Assembly: GCA_002633005.1 (NCBI GenBank)
Contig: NMRA01000315.1
Coordinates: 280,961-344,960 of the forward strand
Length of the DNA stretch: 64,000 bases
Direction: 5' to 3'
DNA from: Phoronis australis
Lineage: Eukaryota; Phoronida; Phoronidae
In this document: in pieces, positions 23,225 through 35,654 of the stretch
Layout of the letters: every line of letters begins with the position of its first letter
Numbering within the stretch: position 1 is the stretch's first letter
Notes under the pieces: model-generated
The model's database searches: none
The model's input: only the letters and a program-made list of their open reading frames with translations
Told to the model about the DNA's origin: nothing
Made by a program: the position numbers and the translations under genes

Positions 23225-24055
23225 TGTTGCTGTAGGTCATTTTAATATTAATAGCCTGTCCTCAAAGTTTAACGATTGTTCTGTCTATCAGAGACAACTA
23301 AAAACTGCACCTCCTCAAAACTGTAGAGTATGTTGTAAATAATCACGCTAGTCGTAGATTAGACAGAAATAGGTTTGGAGGAGGGTTTTGGTATATGTTC
23401 GAAATCATTTGTATCACAGAAGATTTGACTTAGAAAACAACAAAAATAATCGTTAGAATCGAACACCTTATCATTGACAGGATCAATATCTGCAAACCTT
23501 TTCAAGTTGTGTGACAAACTCAGCTTTTATCCAGTTTCTAAAATTTACATGCAGCAGGTCGACAATTATAATTAAAATCTTTCTTTGTGATAGGAGACCT
23601 TAATGCGAATATGTTAAATGTGCCAAATGCAATCTCTCGTTGTTAGATGTTATCCTCACAGTGTGTTGCAGAAGAATTCGGGACTCATTAATAAGTACCA
23701 GAATCAGTGACCTTCATAACCTCATAGGTATTGTTGCAACAGTTCTTTTAGCTCACTTTAAACTTAAAAATAACCTACAGAAGCATGAAGCACTTCTATG
23801 AGAACGTGTTTCAGACAATTCAGCATAAGTGAGGCACCCGTTCATGTCTCTGATGTCTTTGATGACCCTGAAGTCCGTCATGTAAGCCATTGAAGACCAT
23901 GCACCTGTAAGACATAAGATAGCAAGGAAGTTTCAGGTGCCTTTGCGTGATTAGTACTCTATGAAGACCAATCAATATTGAAGTTACGATGAGGCTGCTT
24001 TTAGATACAGGTGTACTGCTTTCAAAATGCAGAGGGGAACTTATCATTTCTCTTA
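23225..24055 (+). pseudogene. LINE endonuclease-domain relic
   Basis: The start reads VAVGHFNINSLSSKFND, the N-terminal block of CR1/L2-type apurinic endonucleases. After stops and shifts come LVYVRNHLYHRRFDLEN, a degraded 'GDLNxNML' block near 23590-23620, ISDLHNLIGIVAT (about 23700-23740) and SYDEAAFRY (about 23980-24005). The order matches an endonuclease domain and its linker to the RT. It is heavily decayed and non-functional. It may belong with the RT tail at 25562-25677. Confidence 0.65.
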
Positions 24056-24305
24056 AAAGTAAATCACTCCAAATTTCTGCTTAGCCAAAAATCACAAACA
24101 AAATGATCCAAAATCACTTTCGAAAACTATACCAGTACTATTAGCAAGAAGGCACCTAGACAAGTTTGCGTCTTGTTTGGACTCCAAAACCATATGGACA
24201 CAGCTTCAAAATTGAAGATATGTAACGCATACATCAAATTATATTTTAACTGCTAATCCCTATAATGGTTTAGTTGTTGCATATCAAATAGTAAACAACT
24301 CAAAA

Positions 24306-24537
24306 CACTGAGGGATTTAGGGAGGGGGGAAAAAAGTCATCGCAACCTTAAAATTCTCGCAGACTCGGCAGTTCGGTGTGCGAATTGCTGACTGGCACAT
24401 GCGCGCATCTAGGGGGCTCGGGGGGCGGAATGCACAATGCATAGCCTTGATCAAACCCCGTTTCCTGTTCTTTTTAGTAACAAGGTCCACAAACCCAAAA
24501 GTTCAAGACTTCCTACAAAATCCTGGATCCGCCCCTG
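24306..24537. mobile_element. MITE with GGATC-type termini, 5-bp target duplication
   Basis: Left terminus CACTGAGGGATTTAGG, right terminus CCTGGATCCGCCCCTG. Flanks are CAAAA (24301-24305 and 24538-24542). The interior (taaaattctcgcag … ggcagttcgg…gtgcgaat) is homologous to the MITE at 31939-32097. Confidence 0.75.
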
Positions 24538-24544
24538 CAAAAGA

Positions 24545-25335
24545 ATACTTTACCGTGCTCTTCGCTTTGTATTCAATGATTGTAAAATCGTTGGCCAAAG
24601 ATCAATGGAGAAAGCTACGTTTTCTGCACGTTCGCCAACCTTCGCAATCTTACGATTTACTCAACGGGCTCAAACTGAACATAAGAAATAATCTGCACAA
24701 AACCCGTTTTTCCACTTATACGACCCTGAGCCCCAAAGGGTGGATGTATTCTATGTCGAATATTTTAGAGCACTAACTTTCGTTTGCGGCTATCCTACCA
24801 CTGACTTAGGATCGAGTCGGGAAGGTGAGCGAGAATACTATGAGACCTCAGACTCGGCCATTTTGGTGATGATCAATCAGAGGAACACATACATATCACG
24901 CTTTTGTCCTCCGATCAACAACATCAGATGTGCTTTTGCTAGCGTACAGGGCCATACAATCATTTTGTTATTTTTGAACCAACTCGACAAACAAATACCA
25001 ACCTAGGCAAATGAAGTCATGAATTTTTTGAACGCTACACATAATATTGTATAATTTGTTATATGTCCTTTTCTGTTACTTCCATTTTCTATTATACCTT
25101 CCAGTTCGCCGTCAATTTTTGGAAGTTAGTTAGACCCATTGACTGCGTATTACTTTATTGAACTGATTTTCATCACTTGTGTTATATGCATACATTGTTG
25201 TAAGGGTTGAAATTATATTGTTCAATGTGTTCTTTTTTATCAGCTTGGTAACATTTTCGCTGGACTATCGTAACATTATATTATTTTGTAACCATCGTTT
25301 ATGTTTTGATGATCAATAAAACGACGACTACTTCT
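24545..25335 (+). pseudogene. Probable LINE RT/3' UTR fragment
   Basis: One frame contains YRALRFVFND, which fits a conserved block late in CR1/Jockey-type ORF2 proteins, followed by degraded sequence and an AATAAA-containing end (gatcaataaaacgacg, about 25312). Evidence is one short motif plus context between two LINE relics. Confidence 0.35.
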
Positions 25336-25561
25336 ACTTCAACATACACGGAACTATTAAGTCACGCAAAATGCTTTTCTCTAGTTATAACGAGATAAAA
25401 CAATCTGTGCATTGAGTTATTCAAGCCCCTCAATGTTATTGGTCCCTTTTGCCTTGGAGACGTCTTCAAGCTTAAGATGAAACAATTATGACGTCAGGAG
25501 CGAGAATTTTCTCATTATTCCAAGCCAAAATACAAGAACTCGCGGTTCCATTTCTTTTTGC

Positions 25562-25677
25562 TATCAAGGCATTAAGACATGGAATAGTCTCACGAATAAC
25601 GTTAGAATCACCAGTGGGCTAAATACTTTTCAATCGGCTGCTCATGAATTCTTCACAACTTTTTGCCAACGTAACTA
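25562..25677 (+). pseudogene. LINE ORF2 C-terminal tail
   Basis: The frame reads YQGIKTWNSLTNNVRITSGL and continues NTFQSAAHEFFTTF to a stop at 25675-25677. This is the typical final block of non-LTR ORF2 proteins (xxWNSLPxxxRxxxSLxxFKxxxKxxF). Confidence 0.75.
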
Positions 25678-25689
25678 ACTTGTAGGTTC

Positions 25690-27970
25690 TAAAGCGACCT
25701 CTTTTGGCTCTGTGATATTAGGGTTACCTTATTGAGGAACGTTAATTCACTGTTAATTAGCAGGAAAACTAGGCTGTTTGAACCAGTAAAAGTGCATATT
25801 TTTTGAAAAGGGAAAGATCAAGGATTATGAAATTACACTTTATACTTACGTGTATAATAACACGTCGTGGCAAGCCAACTGGAAGAGGAACTGGGTTCAA
25901 GCAATAACGGAATGTTTGTTCTTTCAAATCTTCAATTCGTCTACAATTTGGCCAAGGAACAATTGAAGACCAGTTTCAAAAAAGGTAATTGGTCTAAGCT
26001 GAAAACTGTTTTTTTGTGATGAGAGGCGAGTTTATAGTACATAAACACCAGTGTCTCATCAAAGACTGCACGGCTCCGATCTGTTCTGTAAATGACGTAA
26101 AGTAAATTAACAACATTTAATTCCCCCTTCCAATAACGTTACAGCTTTGTCACAATTCACTTTTCCTTTTATTCCATGTTGATATCGCGCTTGTCAACAC
26201 GGACCAACACGGACTACATTATGTATACGTATTTAGTCTCGATTTGGAAACATCTGGATATGAAACCAAAATGGAGTGCTTTCGTTATGGAAATTTGAAT
26301 TTCAGAAAGTGCTTAATAGGGACTTGATGTTTGTTTTTTGTATTCCAGGAATCTCAAAGTTTTTTTGGATGTCATGAATTCTCAGAAAGCCAATTAATTT
26401 CATGTTTAATCATTTCCTTTAACGTACAACTGTCTCAGCAAAATTATGTTATTATACCCATTCCGGACATCATTGTGTATTGTTTATTATGTAACTGACC
26501 ACTGCCTACTCATAGCGAAATCCTATATGTCAGACAACTGTTCAGACTTAATTAATGATTTGAATGAAATCACCGGATATCTCAATTGTTTTGCACTCAC
26601 AACCCACACACGCATTTCTATCCACTATATATATTGTAGTTAGAGTTAATAAACTTTGTGTGTCAGTAGACACTCAACGACAGTGTTAGTTTTTACACTG
26701 CTCTCCATCAACTTGCTGTTGCTTCCTCGTTAGCCAACTATCTATTCGCTGTTCAACCAAGAACCGGGTTACCCAACTATACAACCACATTTTCAACGAC
26801 ACAGAAGGTATATGTAAAATAGGAAAACCAAGTTTAATTAGGCTAAAGAGAAACGGCAAAGTGTTTTTTTCATACTGTGCACTTATGAACATCTTTAGTG
26901 ATGTCTTTGTGTGCTGCACATAAAGGTTGCTTCTTATTAAACAGTTCACTCTACGTTCAAATAGAACAGAATTTCCTCATTATAGCAGTACTTTAACTGA
27001 TCATTTCCTTATCACATCAGTTTCGTTGAACGAAGCTGTAAAACTGGTTTTGTTTGGTGCCATAACTCAAATGTTCTGCTATCTGCAATAAGAATCCGTT
27101 GTGGCAAGTTGCCATGTCTTACACATTGCAAAACAAAACTGTGAACATTTCTAGACAGCCTGTTTACTGATACTTCTTAGACAATCTCAAGTAAGACGGT
27201 CGATAAGCACGTACGTTGAGACAGGAACAGGTGTTGGTGTTTTCTTAAGCCTTGTCTATACTGTACGCATTGTCGTGTACGTAGCAGTGTATAGCATACA
27301 TAGTCACTTGTGAACTGATACTACTACACAGTCAAATGTCGTATTCAACTCAGTGTTAAGAACTGTGCGTTGCTGAATGGAGCATTCTTGGATCGCCTCA
27401 TTGTAAAAGAGGCATCGTTCCAGCATCCACAGACAGTGGTCGCGAGCAAACCGAAATTACTTTCAAGTTCATGATTACATGTATACTATTGACTTCCTTA
27501 TTTGGAAAGTCACTTGAGTTGACTAGTTTTAGCGCAGCGCATTTACTGTAAATGAATTATATGAGGTCAGTGGGGTTATAAAGCTCTTTAGTGGTCTTTC
27601 AGTTTTTCCATCACGACTCCCAGGTCAGTTATCAGCTAAGGTTAAAAGAGATACCTACACTATTATCGATCAGAGAGCACAATCCTAGCACGTACATTAT
27701 TCGGATTAAAATGATTATAAGCTTGTCTTTTAGCGGGGAATTCGATTTCAGAAGCCAAACAGCTGCGAAGTTCGAAATTTCACCAGATTTACTCCAAGAC
27801 GTTTCAGTTTATTTCAACCAGTGTTTTATTGCTGTGAAGTCATCGCCAACGATGTAGTTGCTTTGTCCCACACAAAAGGACCTTAGTCCTGCTTTTCTGA
27901 TAAACAGGCCTCTTGACAACAGTTGCTCTCGTACAGATCTATTAACGAAGTACATGTTGCCATGAAACGG
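25690..27970. other. No gene recognised
   Basis: AT-rich. Short frames near 26446, 26686 and 27591 show no recognisable domain. Confidence 0.4.
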
Positions 27971-27975
27971 GCTAT

Positions 27976-29091
27976 GATACTCCGTAAAGTGTATCAATTT
28001 CGGAAAATGTAACGACTGTTACGTTTTACGTCATTGTCACATTTTATGTTGCTAATCCTCCTAAAGTGTAACAAGTTGTTACATTTTACGTCAAATGCAC
28101 ACGTGAGAAATGTACCATTGTTACATTTTACAAATCCAAAGTCAAATTACAATGAAAATTGGATAATAGAAAGTGGGCTCGGACAAAAAAGTGACCCATT
28201 TAGAGACTATTTTGAGTAAAAATTCACATTTTCACACAATTCTGTTCCTGAAATTTGGAAAGGCACCCTTTTAGATAGTATTTTGTCAAAAATGGCACCA
28301 TTTTGGACAGTATTTTTTGCTGTGAAAAAACATTTCAGACGGCACTTTTCGTATACATTTTCTGTAGGAGTGTCGTCCGGGCTGACACGGCATGAATTTG
28401 GCTACCAATTTTCATTTTTGTTAGTATTACATAACTATTGCTACCATTAAAAATATTTCTGGTATTACTACCTTCATTTATATTACTACTAGCACTACTA
28501 TTACTGGTTATCGTTACTCTTATCTTTATCATTATCATTATCAATGTCATTCATATTTTTTAATTTGTTTTACGATGACACAGTGCAATATACACAGTGC
28601 ATGTTTAGCACGGTGCTAATACATCATGGTCCTCAAAGATTTTAAAATCATCTCGTTTATGCTTCAATGTTTTCTCAGGGTTTCACATAATGGACAGCGA
28701 GTGCGATTTCAAAAGGATTTTAAAGGGGTTCCCATGTTCAGCCTTAACGATATTGTGAGAAACGTCTTGACAACTGAGGATGCAGAGTAGGCCTACTTTT
28801 TGAAAATGAGAAGGTTGAGATTTAAGATCTTGTTTAGACGTGCGCCAACTTCAAAAAGTGGTTATTTCTGAACTGTTGGCAAGCACGGTATGAAATATGA
28901 CCTCGCTTTCGTAAAATGGAACAATGGTATATTTCTCTCAAGTGCATTCGACGGAAAGTGTAACAATTGCATAAAAAGTAACAACTTGTTACATTTTAGG
29001 AGAGGCCTAGCAACGTAAAGTGTAACAATGATGTAAAAGGTAACAATTGTTACATTTTACGAAATTGTACAGTTACATTTTACGGCGTATC
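27976..29091. mobile_element. Long-TIR non-autonomous DNA element
   Basis: The left ~150 bp (gatactccgtaaagtg … ttgttacattttac, to about 28130) is the imperfect reverse complement of the right ~180 bp (about 28905-29091). Each arm is built of the recurring block gtaacaa-ttgttacattttac, itself partly palindromic. The interior (about 28140-28900) shows no coding sequence. The target duplication is not clear. Confidence 0.7.
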
Positions 29092-29439
29092 AGCGCCTGG
29101 TTTCTAATGAAAGTATTTCTCTTAATATTTTTACGACACGCTCATATAATTGTCTCCGCCAGGGATCCAAACGCCGGGGTCAATATTTGATTTTGCCATC
29201 ATAGTGTTGAAATTTGTGACAGACGTACGTACATTGTAAATCGATTCCGGCCTCATTGTTCTCCTTGTTTTAAGTTGTTGCTGTGGTTCAATTAATCAAG
29301 AAGTATTATCTACTTTATTGATACTTATATAAATACTTTGTTAATGTACTGTTATTTCGTAAGTTGGGTAACCACTGAATCCACCACGATCTTAGTATCC
29401 AAGTTTGCTCCAATACTATACTCATCTTGGTGAGGAGCA

Positions 29440-32400
29440 ATGAAGATGGTTTCAGGAAAAGCAGTTTTCATATTGGTATCATATCTTCTTTTCAATGGTA
29501 AGTGCTAAACATGGTATTGCTGAGACTGCGGTACCAATTTTTCTCATTTGCTGATGGAGTTCGGAAAGGAACATTGAAGGAGTGCACGAGAGCAACATAA
29601 AACGAATTACCGTAACAACCAAGTTTCAAAAAAGAAAGAAACACGAGAGGCCTGTCGTTTGGATAATATTAGACTTATATTGATTTAAGGTGATGTTGAA
29701 AGCATGACATTTATGTATAACTGCCTGTATTATGAAATGAAAAATATCGTTAAAGGTTGGCATCTAGTTAGGGACGAGACAAAATACCGCCAATTACTGC
29801 GAATAATAGTAATTATTCTTAATGCAAACTTTTTCCCTATGATTTGATTTTACAGCGGACGGTTGCCCCAGTGCATTTTCACTATTTCAAGGGAAGTGCT
29901 ATTACGTCGAGACCGTCAAATTGAGTTGGGAGAATGCCAAAAGTAACTGTGAAACTCTTGGAGGTTTTCTATCTGATGTAGACAGCTCAGATGTGCAGAC
30001 GTTTATCATTTCGCTTGCGAATGAGTAAGTACTTGACACTACAGAGCTATTTCCGACATATCACTGTTAATGTTACCACCTTGGGCAGTGGATAACCTGA
30101 ATGGCGCCGCCACTGATGTCCCGCAGTCCCTTCTCCACAATTTTCACCAATTCTGTACCGCTCTGTACTGCACTTTGAAATATTTTGTTTTGTTGGCGTT
30201 ACCCTGTCGAGGTGCCGTTCACCTGACGAAGAGCTGCACAGTCTTCTGGTTACCACCCACCTATCGGGTAACCGCCTACCTGCATGTCGGACTGCCGCAC
30301 ACTTATTTGAAGATTTGCGAAAATTCAGAAATGTTTTACTATTGACAATAGCATGGCTGACGTTCTGATGCTCGGATAAGTCCTATTTTCTTGGTAACAC
30401 CTTTGTTTTCAAATGCAACTAAGCCCTTGACAAAATCGTGAAATTTGGCAATAATGTTCGTATGAACGTGGCAAAGACTGACGGCTTCTATCAGACGGAT
30501 CCAACGAACGCTGAGCTTCATATTGCCCATATCTTTCACGTTTGCCTCTATATTTTGGAGCTCCTTGGCGGATTTTCAGGAATTTAGACAAATACATAGG
30601 TTTCTATTTAGGAAACAGACGGGTCTGGCGTAGTTTGTGCCATGTGAAAGTATTTTTTATGACAGTAATACGGTTAATTCGGGAGGGCATTTCAACGGTT
30701 TGCGTTGCTAATTAAACCAACTAGAAGCTAAAGCTTTAAACGCCGTTGTGTTGCTAACAGTATTACATACACGTAACCCACCCTCTTACATTCTGGAATC
30801 TCAACAAGTGACATTACTTCAACCGTAAGGTGTTTCACACTAGCCTACACCTGCAACTTCTCAGCTGCGAATCAATTCAAGTACTTGTGTCAGTGTAATG
30901 GGTGTGGTTAACCTCATCTTTACGAGGGATTGTTCAGAAACCCTCTAGACACCACTCCCCTCGCTCCCCTCGACCCACGAACCCTCGACCCAAAACCCCT
31001 CGACCTACGATCCCCTCAACTAACGATCTGTGGCAATAGAGGTACATGTATCTGTGCGCTTTTTACATATTTTATAATCTTATTACGTCGCTGGGTATCT
31101 TTCTCATAAGGCATACATACCGGCGAGTCTGCTCTGGCTGAAGTCTGGTAATTAAAAACAAAAAGTGTCGTGAGAACGCCGCTGGTCTTAAATAACGCAT
31201 TATGAGCGCGCTATAGTTGTCACGGAAATACTTCCACGAACGGCTATCAAAGGCCCAGTTCCAATTTTTATTGTTTGCCTTACACTGTATNCTGGAATCT
31301 CAACATGAGACATTACTTCAACCGTAAGGTGTTTCACACTAGCCTACACCTGAAACTTCTCAGCTGCGAAGCAATTCAAGTACTTTTGTCAGTGTAATGG
31401 GTGAAACCCTCTCGACACCACTCCCCTCGATCCCTTCGACCCACGAACCCTGGACCCAAAACCCCCTCGACCTACGATCCCCTCGACTCACGATCTGTGG
31501 TAATAGAGGTACATGTATCTGTGCGCTTTTTACATATTTTATAATCTTATTACGTCGCTGGGTATCTTTCTCATAAGGCATACATACCGGAGAGTCTGCT
31601 GGTAATTAAAAACAAAAGTGGCGTGAGAACGCCGCTGGTCTTAAATAACGCATTATGAGCGCGCTATCGTGGTCACGGAAATACTTCCACGAGCAGCTAT
31701 CAAAGGCCCAGTTCCAATTTTTATTATTTGCCTTGCACTGCATACTCGTTTACAATATACTCCATATAACATTAAAATACTTTTTAGTTAACAGTTTGTT
31801 TTTTCAAACTGTATTTGCTGGTGAAATTACAGTTTTGTCGTATCTTCGTATTGTCCACAAAAAGTTGAATCTGCAATTCACTGAAGAGCAGACGAGACGA
31901 TTACATTCTGCCGCGAACGACAATTGCAAGGTTGGTAGCAGTGTCGGATTTAGAGGGGGGCCAACGGGGCCATGGCCCCACTAAAATTCTCCCAGTTTCC
32001 ATTTGGCAGTTCGGGGGTGCGAATGTCCGACGGGAAGAATCCTGGCTAATACTCTCTCCTCCCCCCCCCCCAACACAAAATACTGGATCCGCCCCTGGGT
32101 AGGTCTTTGATTTGATTTGGTCGCGTTGTTTTTCTTTATGTTTTTAGCTTTCAAACTCGCCAAATCGACTGCCTTAATTGCAAAAATACAGGGAAAAGCC
32201 AGCCAAGCTCACTGCCCAACTCATTGGTCCTGCAAATCAGCGCTTGTTCTATGCTCAGATCGAGTCGAGCTAATGTAGACTAGATCTAGGGGGTTTTGGG
32301 TCGTGGGTCGAGAGGGTCGAAGGTCGTGGGTCGTAGGTCGAGGGCGTTGTGGGTAGAGGTGGTCATGGTCGAAGGGGTCAAGGTGTGGGGGTCGAGGGGG

Positions 32401-33611
32401 TTTCAGAACAATTCCTACAAGAGTGTAAGAAACCCCTCCAACCACCTGCCTTCCACTTCTCAGTACCCCGCGTATAGATAGTAAACTTATCAGCAAGTTT
32501 TCCCCACTAACCTTCGTCATTCCACAATCATCCTAATTGGTTTCTAAGGCCAACATTAGAAATAGTTCAACGATCTCCACCAACACGCACCAAGACCATT
32601 CTCCTTCACGGAACCTTATCAATTTGCCATGAATCTGCAAATGACAATAAGTTTTGAAGATAATTTGGTTACGCAAGTGATGTTTTTAAAACGTGTTAGT
32701 CGTGAGATTATTTAATAAATGCACGTTGTAGTAGTAGGCAGTAAAAGTACAATTCGCTAATGGGAGGGATTAGATCAGGCAGGCTCAGTTAGAGTGCAGC
32801 TGAAGTTGCTATTTTCTCTTGTTGACGAAGACTATTTTGTGCTTTCTCTGGGTTCTTCTTGTTACTGTTCCTTTTGCTTCAAGTAAAATGTGTAGGCCGG
32901 TTGTCAAAGGAATTGGCAATTCGATTCAAACGTCTAGTTTAAATGTATGTTTTTGGACCAACCAATGTGGGCTAGAAATATCTCGTAGTCAATTTTGAGC
33001 TTAGAGAGGTACCTAGCCCTCATATATGTTTAGGAATGGAAATCACGGGTGTCGTTCACATACAAAAGAGCCTTTGAAATTGATATGCTGGGTAGGTAAA
33101 GGCAGTTGTTTGTGTACTGTGTAGTCATACACCTGTCCTAATTGGCCTGTGTAAGTTAACACGGTTTAACTCATAGTGTATGGTCATGACTGAGAAGAGA
33201 ATTGTTTTGTTACAACCTATGAATTCCGAATAATTCAGCCCTGAATGCGACACCCAATCTTGTACTCTACCGGTTTATACATGTTCATGATGCCGATAAT
33301 TGCAATTCTAAATTGCTCTAGCACATCTCACTGTACGACAGCAAACTAGTGTCTACACCATGCTACATTCTGTATAGTTTCCCTATTATTGTGCAGTGAA
33401 AATCTATGGATCGGATATACCGATGAGGCTTTAGACGGAACGTGGTTGGATATCTATGGTACGCCTGCTGCCTTCACTAAATGGAGCTCTGGAGAACCCA
33501 AAAACAGTAACTTCGACAACTGTGCTATGATGAGACAATACTATGGGTACGATTGGCAAGCGAAGAAATGTGGAAATTCATGCCAGTCTGTGTGCCAGTA
33601 TCAATTGCCAA
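29440..33611 (+). CDS. Secreted C-type lectin domain protein (three exons seen)
   Basis: Exon 1 (29440-29497) encodes a signal peptide, MKMVSGKAVFILVSYLLFN, and ends at a gtaagt donor in phase 1. Exon 2 (29856-30024, after tttacag) and exon 3 (33397-33611, after gtgcag) join in phase 2. Together they give a long-form CTLD: CPSAFSLFQGKCYYVE, SWENAKSNCETLGGFLSDV, ENLWIGYTDEALDGTW, WSSGEPKNSNFDNCAMM and DWQAKKCGNSCQSVCQYQ. All structural cysteines and the WIG core are present. The calcium/sugar motif is EPK instead of EPN or QPD, so classical mannose- or galactose-type binding is doubtful. Exon 3 can end at 33611 (phase 1) or 33613 (gtaagt, phase 0). The phase-1 choice fits the PAN-like exon at 49316. 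The 3.4-kb intron 2 holds a duplication and a MITE. No disabling change is seen. Confidence 0.85.
30793..31742. repeat. About 0.5-kb direct duplication with a single N at the junction
   Basis: 30793-31290 and 31292-31742 align along their length, starting ctggaatctcaaca. Copy 2 lacks about 30 bp (the gttaacctcatcttta segment) and about 17 bp (gctctggctgaagtc). The single N at 31291 lies exactly between the copies. Confidence 0.9.
30940..32405. repeat. CCCTCGACC(CACGA) minisatellite, three blocks, one inverted
   Basis: Blocks of the motif ccctcgacccacga occur at about 30945-31025 and 31405-31495 in plus orientation. A larger block at about 32285-32405 is inverted (gggtcgtgggtcgagggg). They lie within intron 2 of the lectin gene. 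Confidence 0.7.
31939..32097. mobile_element. MITE with GGATC-type termini, 5-bp target duplication
   Basis: Left terminus CAGTGTCGGATTTAG, right terminus CTGGATCCGCCCCTG. The flank GGTAG is perfect at 31934-31938 and 32098-32102. The interior is homologous to the copy at 24306-24537. Confidence 0.85.
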
Positions 33612-33996
33612 GTGTAAGTCATCTTTTGAAGGAGCATGTCCTTATCCTCAGTTTCATTACACGATGTGGATTAGGAGAGCATTCAAAGAAAATTGACAAA
33701 ACTCAAAACGGGAATAAACGCTTGTTGCTGTTGAAAACATATTTTGAATTATAATACTCACCGTTGTGAAGTTGCTTTCACATCGTCTTTTACTGTAATC
33801 AAACTAGTTATTTGTTGGCTTGGAGAGAACGAGTCTTCAAAATTTCACGAGCTTAATTGGTCTGAAGAAATGACGACTTCCCAATTCCTCCGAGCCCAGA
33901 GATCACCAAGTAAGGTACAAGACAAGACCAATTTCACTGCAAACCGTAAGAGGCCGGATTTCAAAACCTATTTTTATACAAAGCACCGGTTCAATG

Positions 33997-34180
33997 CAGT
34001 GGCGGATCTACGGGCGGGGATTCAGTGGGCTTAAACCTTCCTTGAGTCTGGATCAAAAACTAAATACTAAAAAAACAAAACCTCGCCAACAAAACAAATA
34101 CGACACCGCCAGCGTGTGTAAGCCCCAAATAAACCAACCCGAAAAATTGAGGGAGGGGGGTTCACCCTGAAAATAACATT
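33997..34180 (+). mobile_element. MITE 5' terminus, same family (right end not found)
   Basis: CAGTGGCGGATCTACGGG matches the family terminus. A downstream tract gagggaggggggttca is shared with the copy at 43882. No right terminus or target duplication was identified. Confidence 0.5.
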
Positions 34181-34512
34181 TTTTTGCATTGTAATTTACT
34201 GTAATCACGAAAAGCAACGCATTTTGAGTTTTCGTGGCTCATCGGCAAGTCGCACGTACGCGCGATTCCGTCGATTTTTCTGATGTAGCCTAGCACTTTA
34301 GATTGACCCACCTCGGAAAAAAGCTGATCTATAGCGGATTTTTTAGGTAACTAGAGTCTTTACTCTAGGAAAAGTTTTAATTGAATTAGGGAAAATACCG
34401 CAACCCTGATATTCAGGCGAATCGACGTGATACGTATTTACCTTATCTTTTATGCCTTGTCAAGCTATTACACTCCACACGTTTGTAACTCGAATTTGAG
34501 TGGTGTAGTACA

Positions 34513-34760
34513 TAGGCGGATTTAGGGGGGGGCCCAGGGGGCCCGGGCCCCCCTCCCCCTTGGCTGCCGCAAAAAAAATAAAACAGCAAGAGCGTAGGGA
34601 AATGTTGAGTTTATTAATTTGCCCCGGTAATTAAAATTATACGGATGAAAAAAGATTTAAATGTGTGCAGATTTAGTGTTGGGGGGGGAGGGCTCAGATC
34701 CAATTTCAAGTGTCAAATTCGGAACACGGCGCATTCGTAACGGAACTACGGCTAAGTGTA
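34513..34760 (+). mobile_element. MITE 5' part, same family as 43882-44170
   Basis: GGCGGATTTAGGGGGGGG is followed by a segment (gcgtagggaaatgttgag) that matches gcgttaggaaatattgag in the copy at 43882. The 3' end is truncated or unrecognised before the gap. Confidence 0.5.
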
Positions 34761-35116
34761 GGCTCTCCCGCGATATCCCAGGCGACCGGCAGAGGCGCTG
34801 CACACTACGACTCCGTTTCCGTCGTCTGCTCCACTGTGCAATGGAGAAAATTTACTTCATTTTTTAAAGAAAATGGAACCTGAATGACTATGAAAGCTGC
34901 TGATAAGATGTGAATTTTAATCGAAGCCTAAGTGAATCACTCAGAAACTCATTAATTCTCTCTTTGTAAAACCTTAACTTAAGACGATTTCCAAAGCAAT
35001 CCCGTCATTATTGCCAACACGAAAAACGGATTTGGTCTTTTGAGCATTTGAAGACTATTTTAAATACAACAAATTTGTTAAGAACCGATTACACAAAATA
35101 TAAAACGTGTAATAAG

Positions 35117-35213
35117 NNNNNNNNNNNNNNNNNNNNNNNNNNNNNNNNNNNNNNNNNNNNNNNNNNNNNNNNNNNNNNNNNNNNNNNNNNNNNNNNNNNN
35201 NNNNNNNNNNNNN
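35117..35213. other. Assembly gap (97 N)
   Basis: 97 consecutive undetermined bases. Frames crossing it are artefacts. Confidence 1.
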
Positions 35214-35654
35214 TGCTGTGGCGGGCGCTGTGGTCTGGTCGCGAGCGAGCCCGTTTCAAGATACACCCTTCCAAGTTAGGCATGTACAAGGAATGAACCG
35301 GGGAGAGGGGTTTCATATTGACAAGGTGACCGCATTCACGAACAGTGTACAGTACCAGAAATTGCGGGTAGGCTGTACTTTCTGAGCAAAGTCTTGCGGG
35401 ACACGCACGGTGTTCAATAGACCTCCTAAGGAGCACTGGCTCCAACCCCAGCACCGACCGTCTTACTGCCCGCAAGAAGCACCACTGCGTCTTCTTTACT
35501 GGGAATTTCCGCAGACTTTCTGCCGAAATTCCCACCCGATGAAACACCCATGCCCATGCACGTTTACTTGGTGTTACAACTTCGGATTTCAAACGCTTAT
35601 TCCGAAAATTGCAAGAGATGCAAATTGATCCTTGGATACATCGTCTTTGACAAA

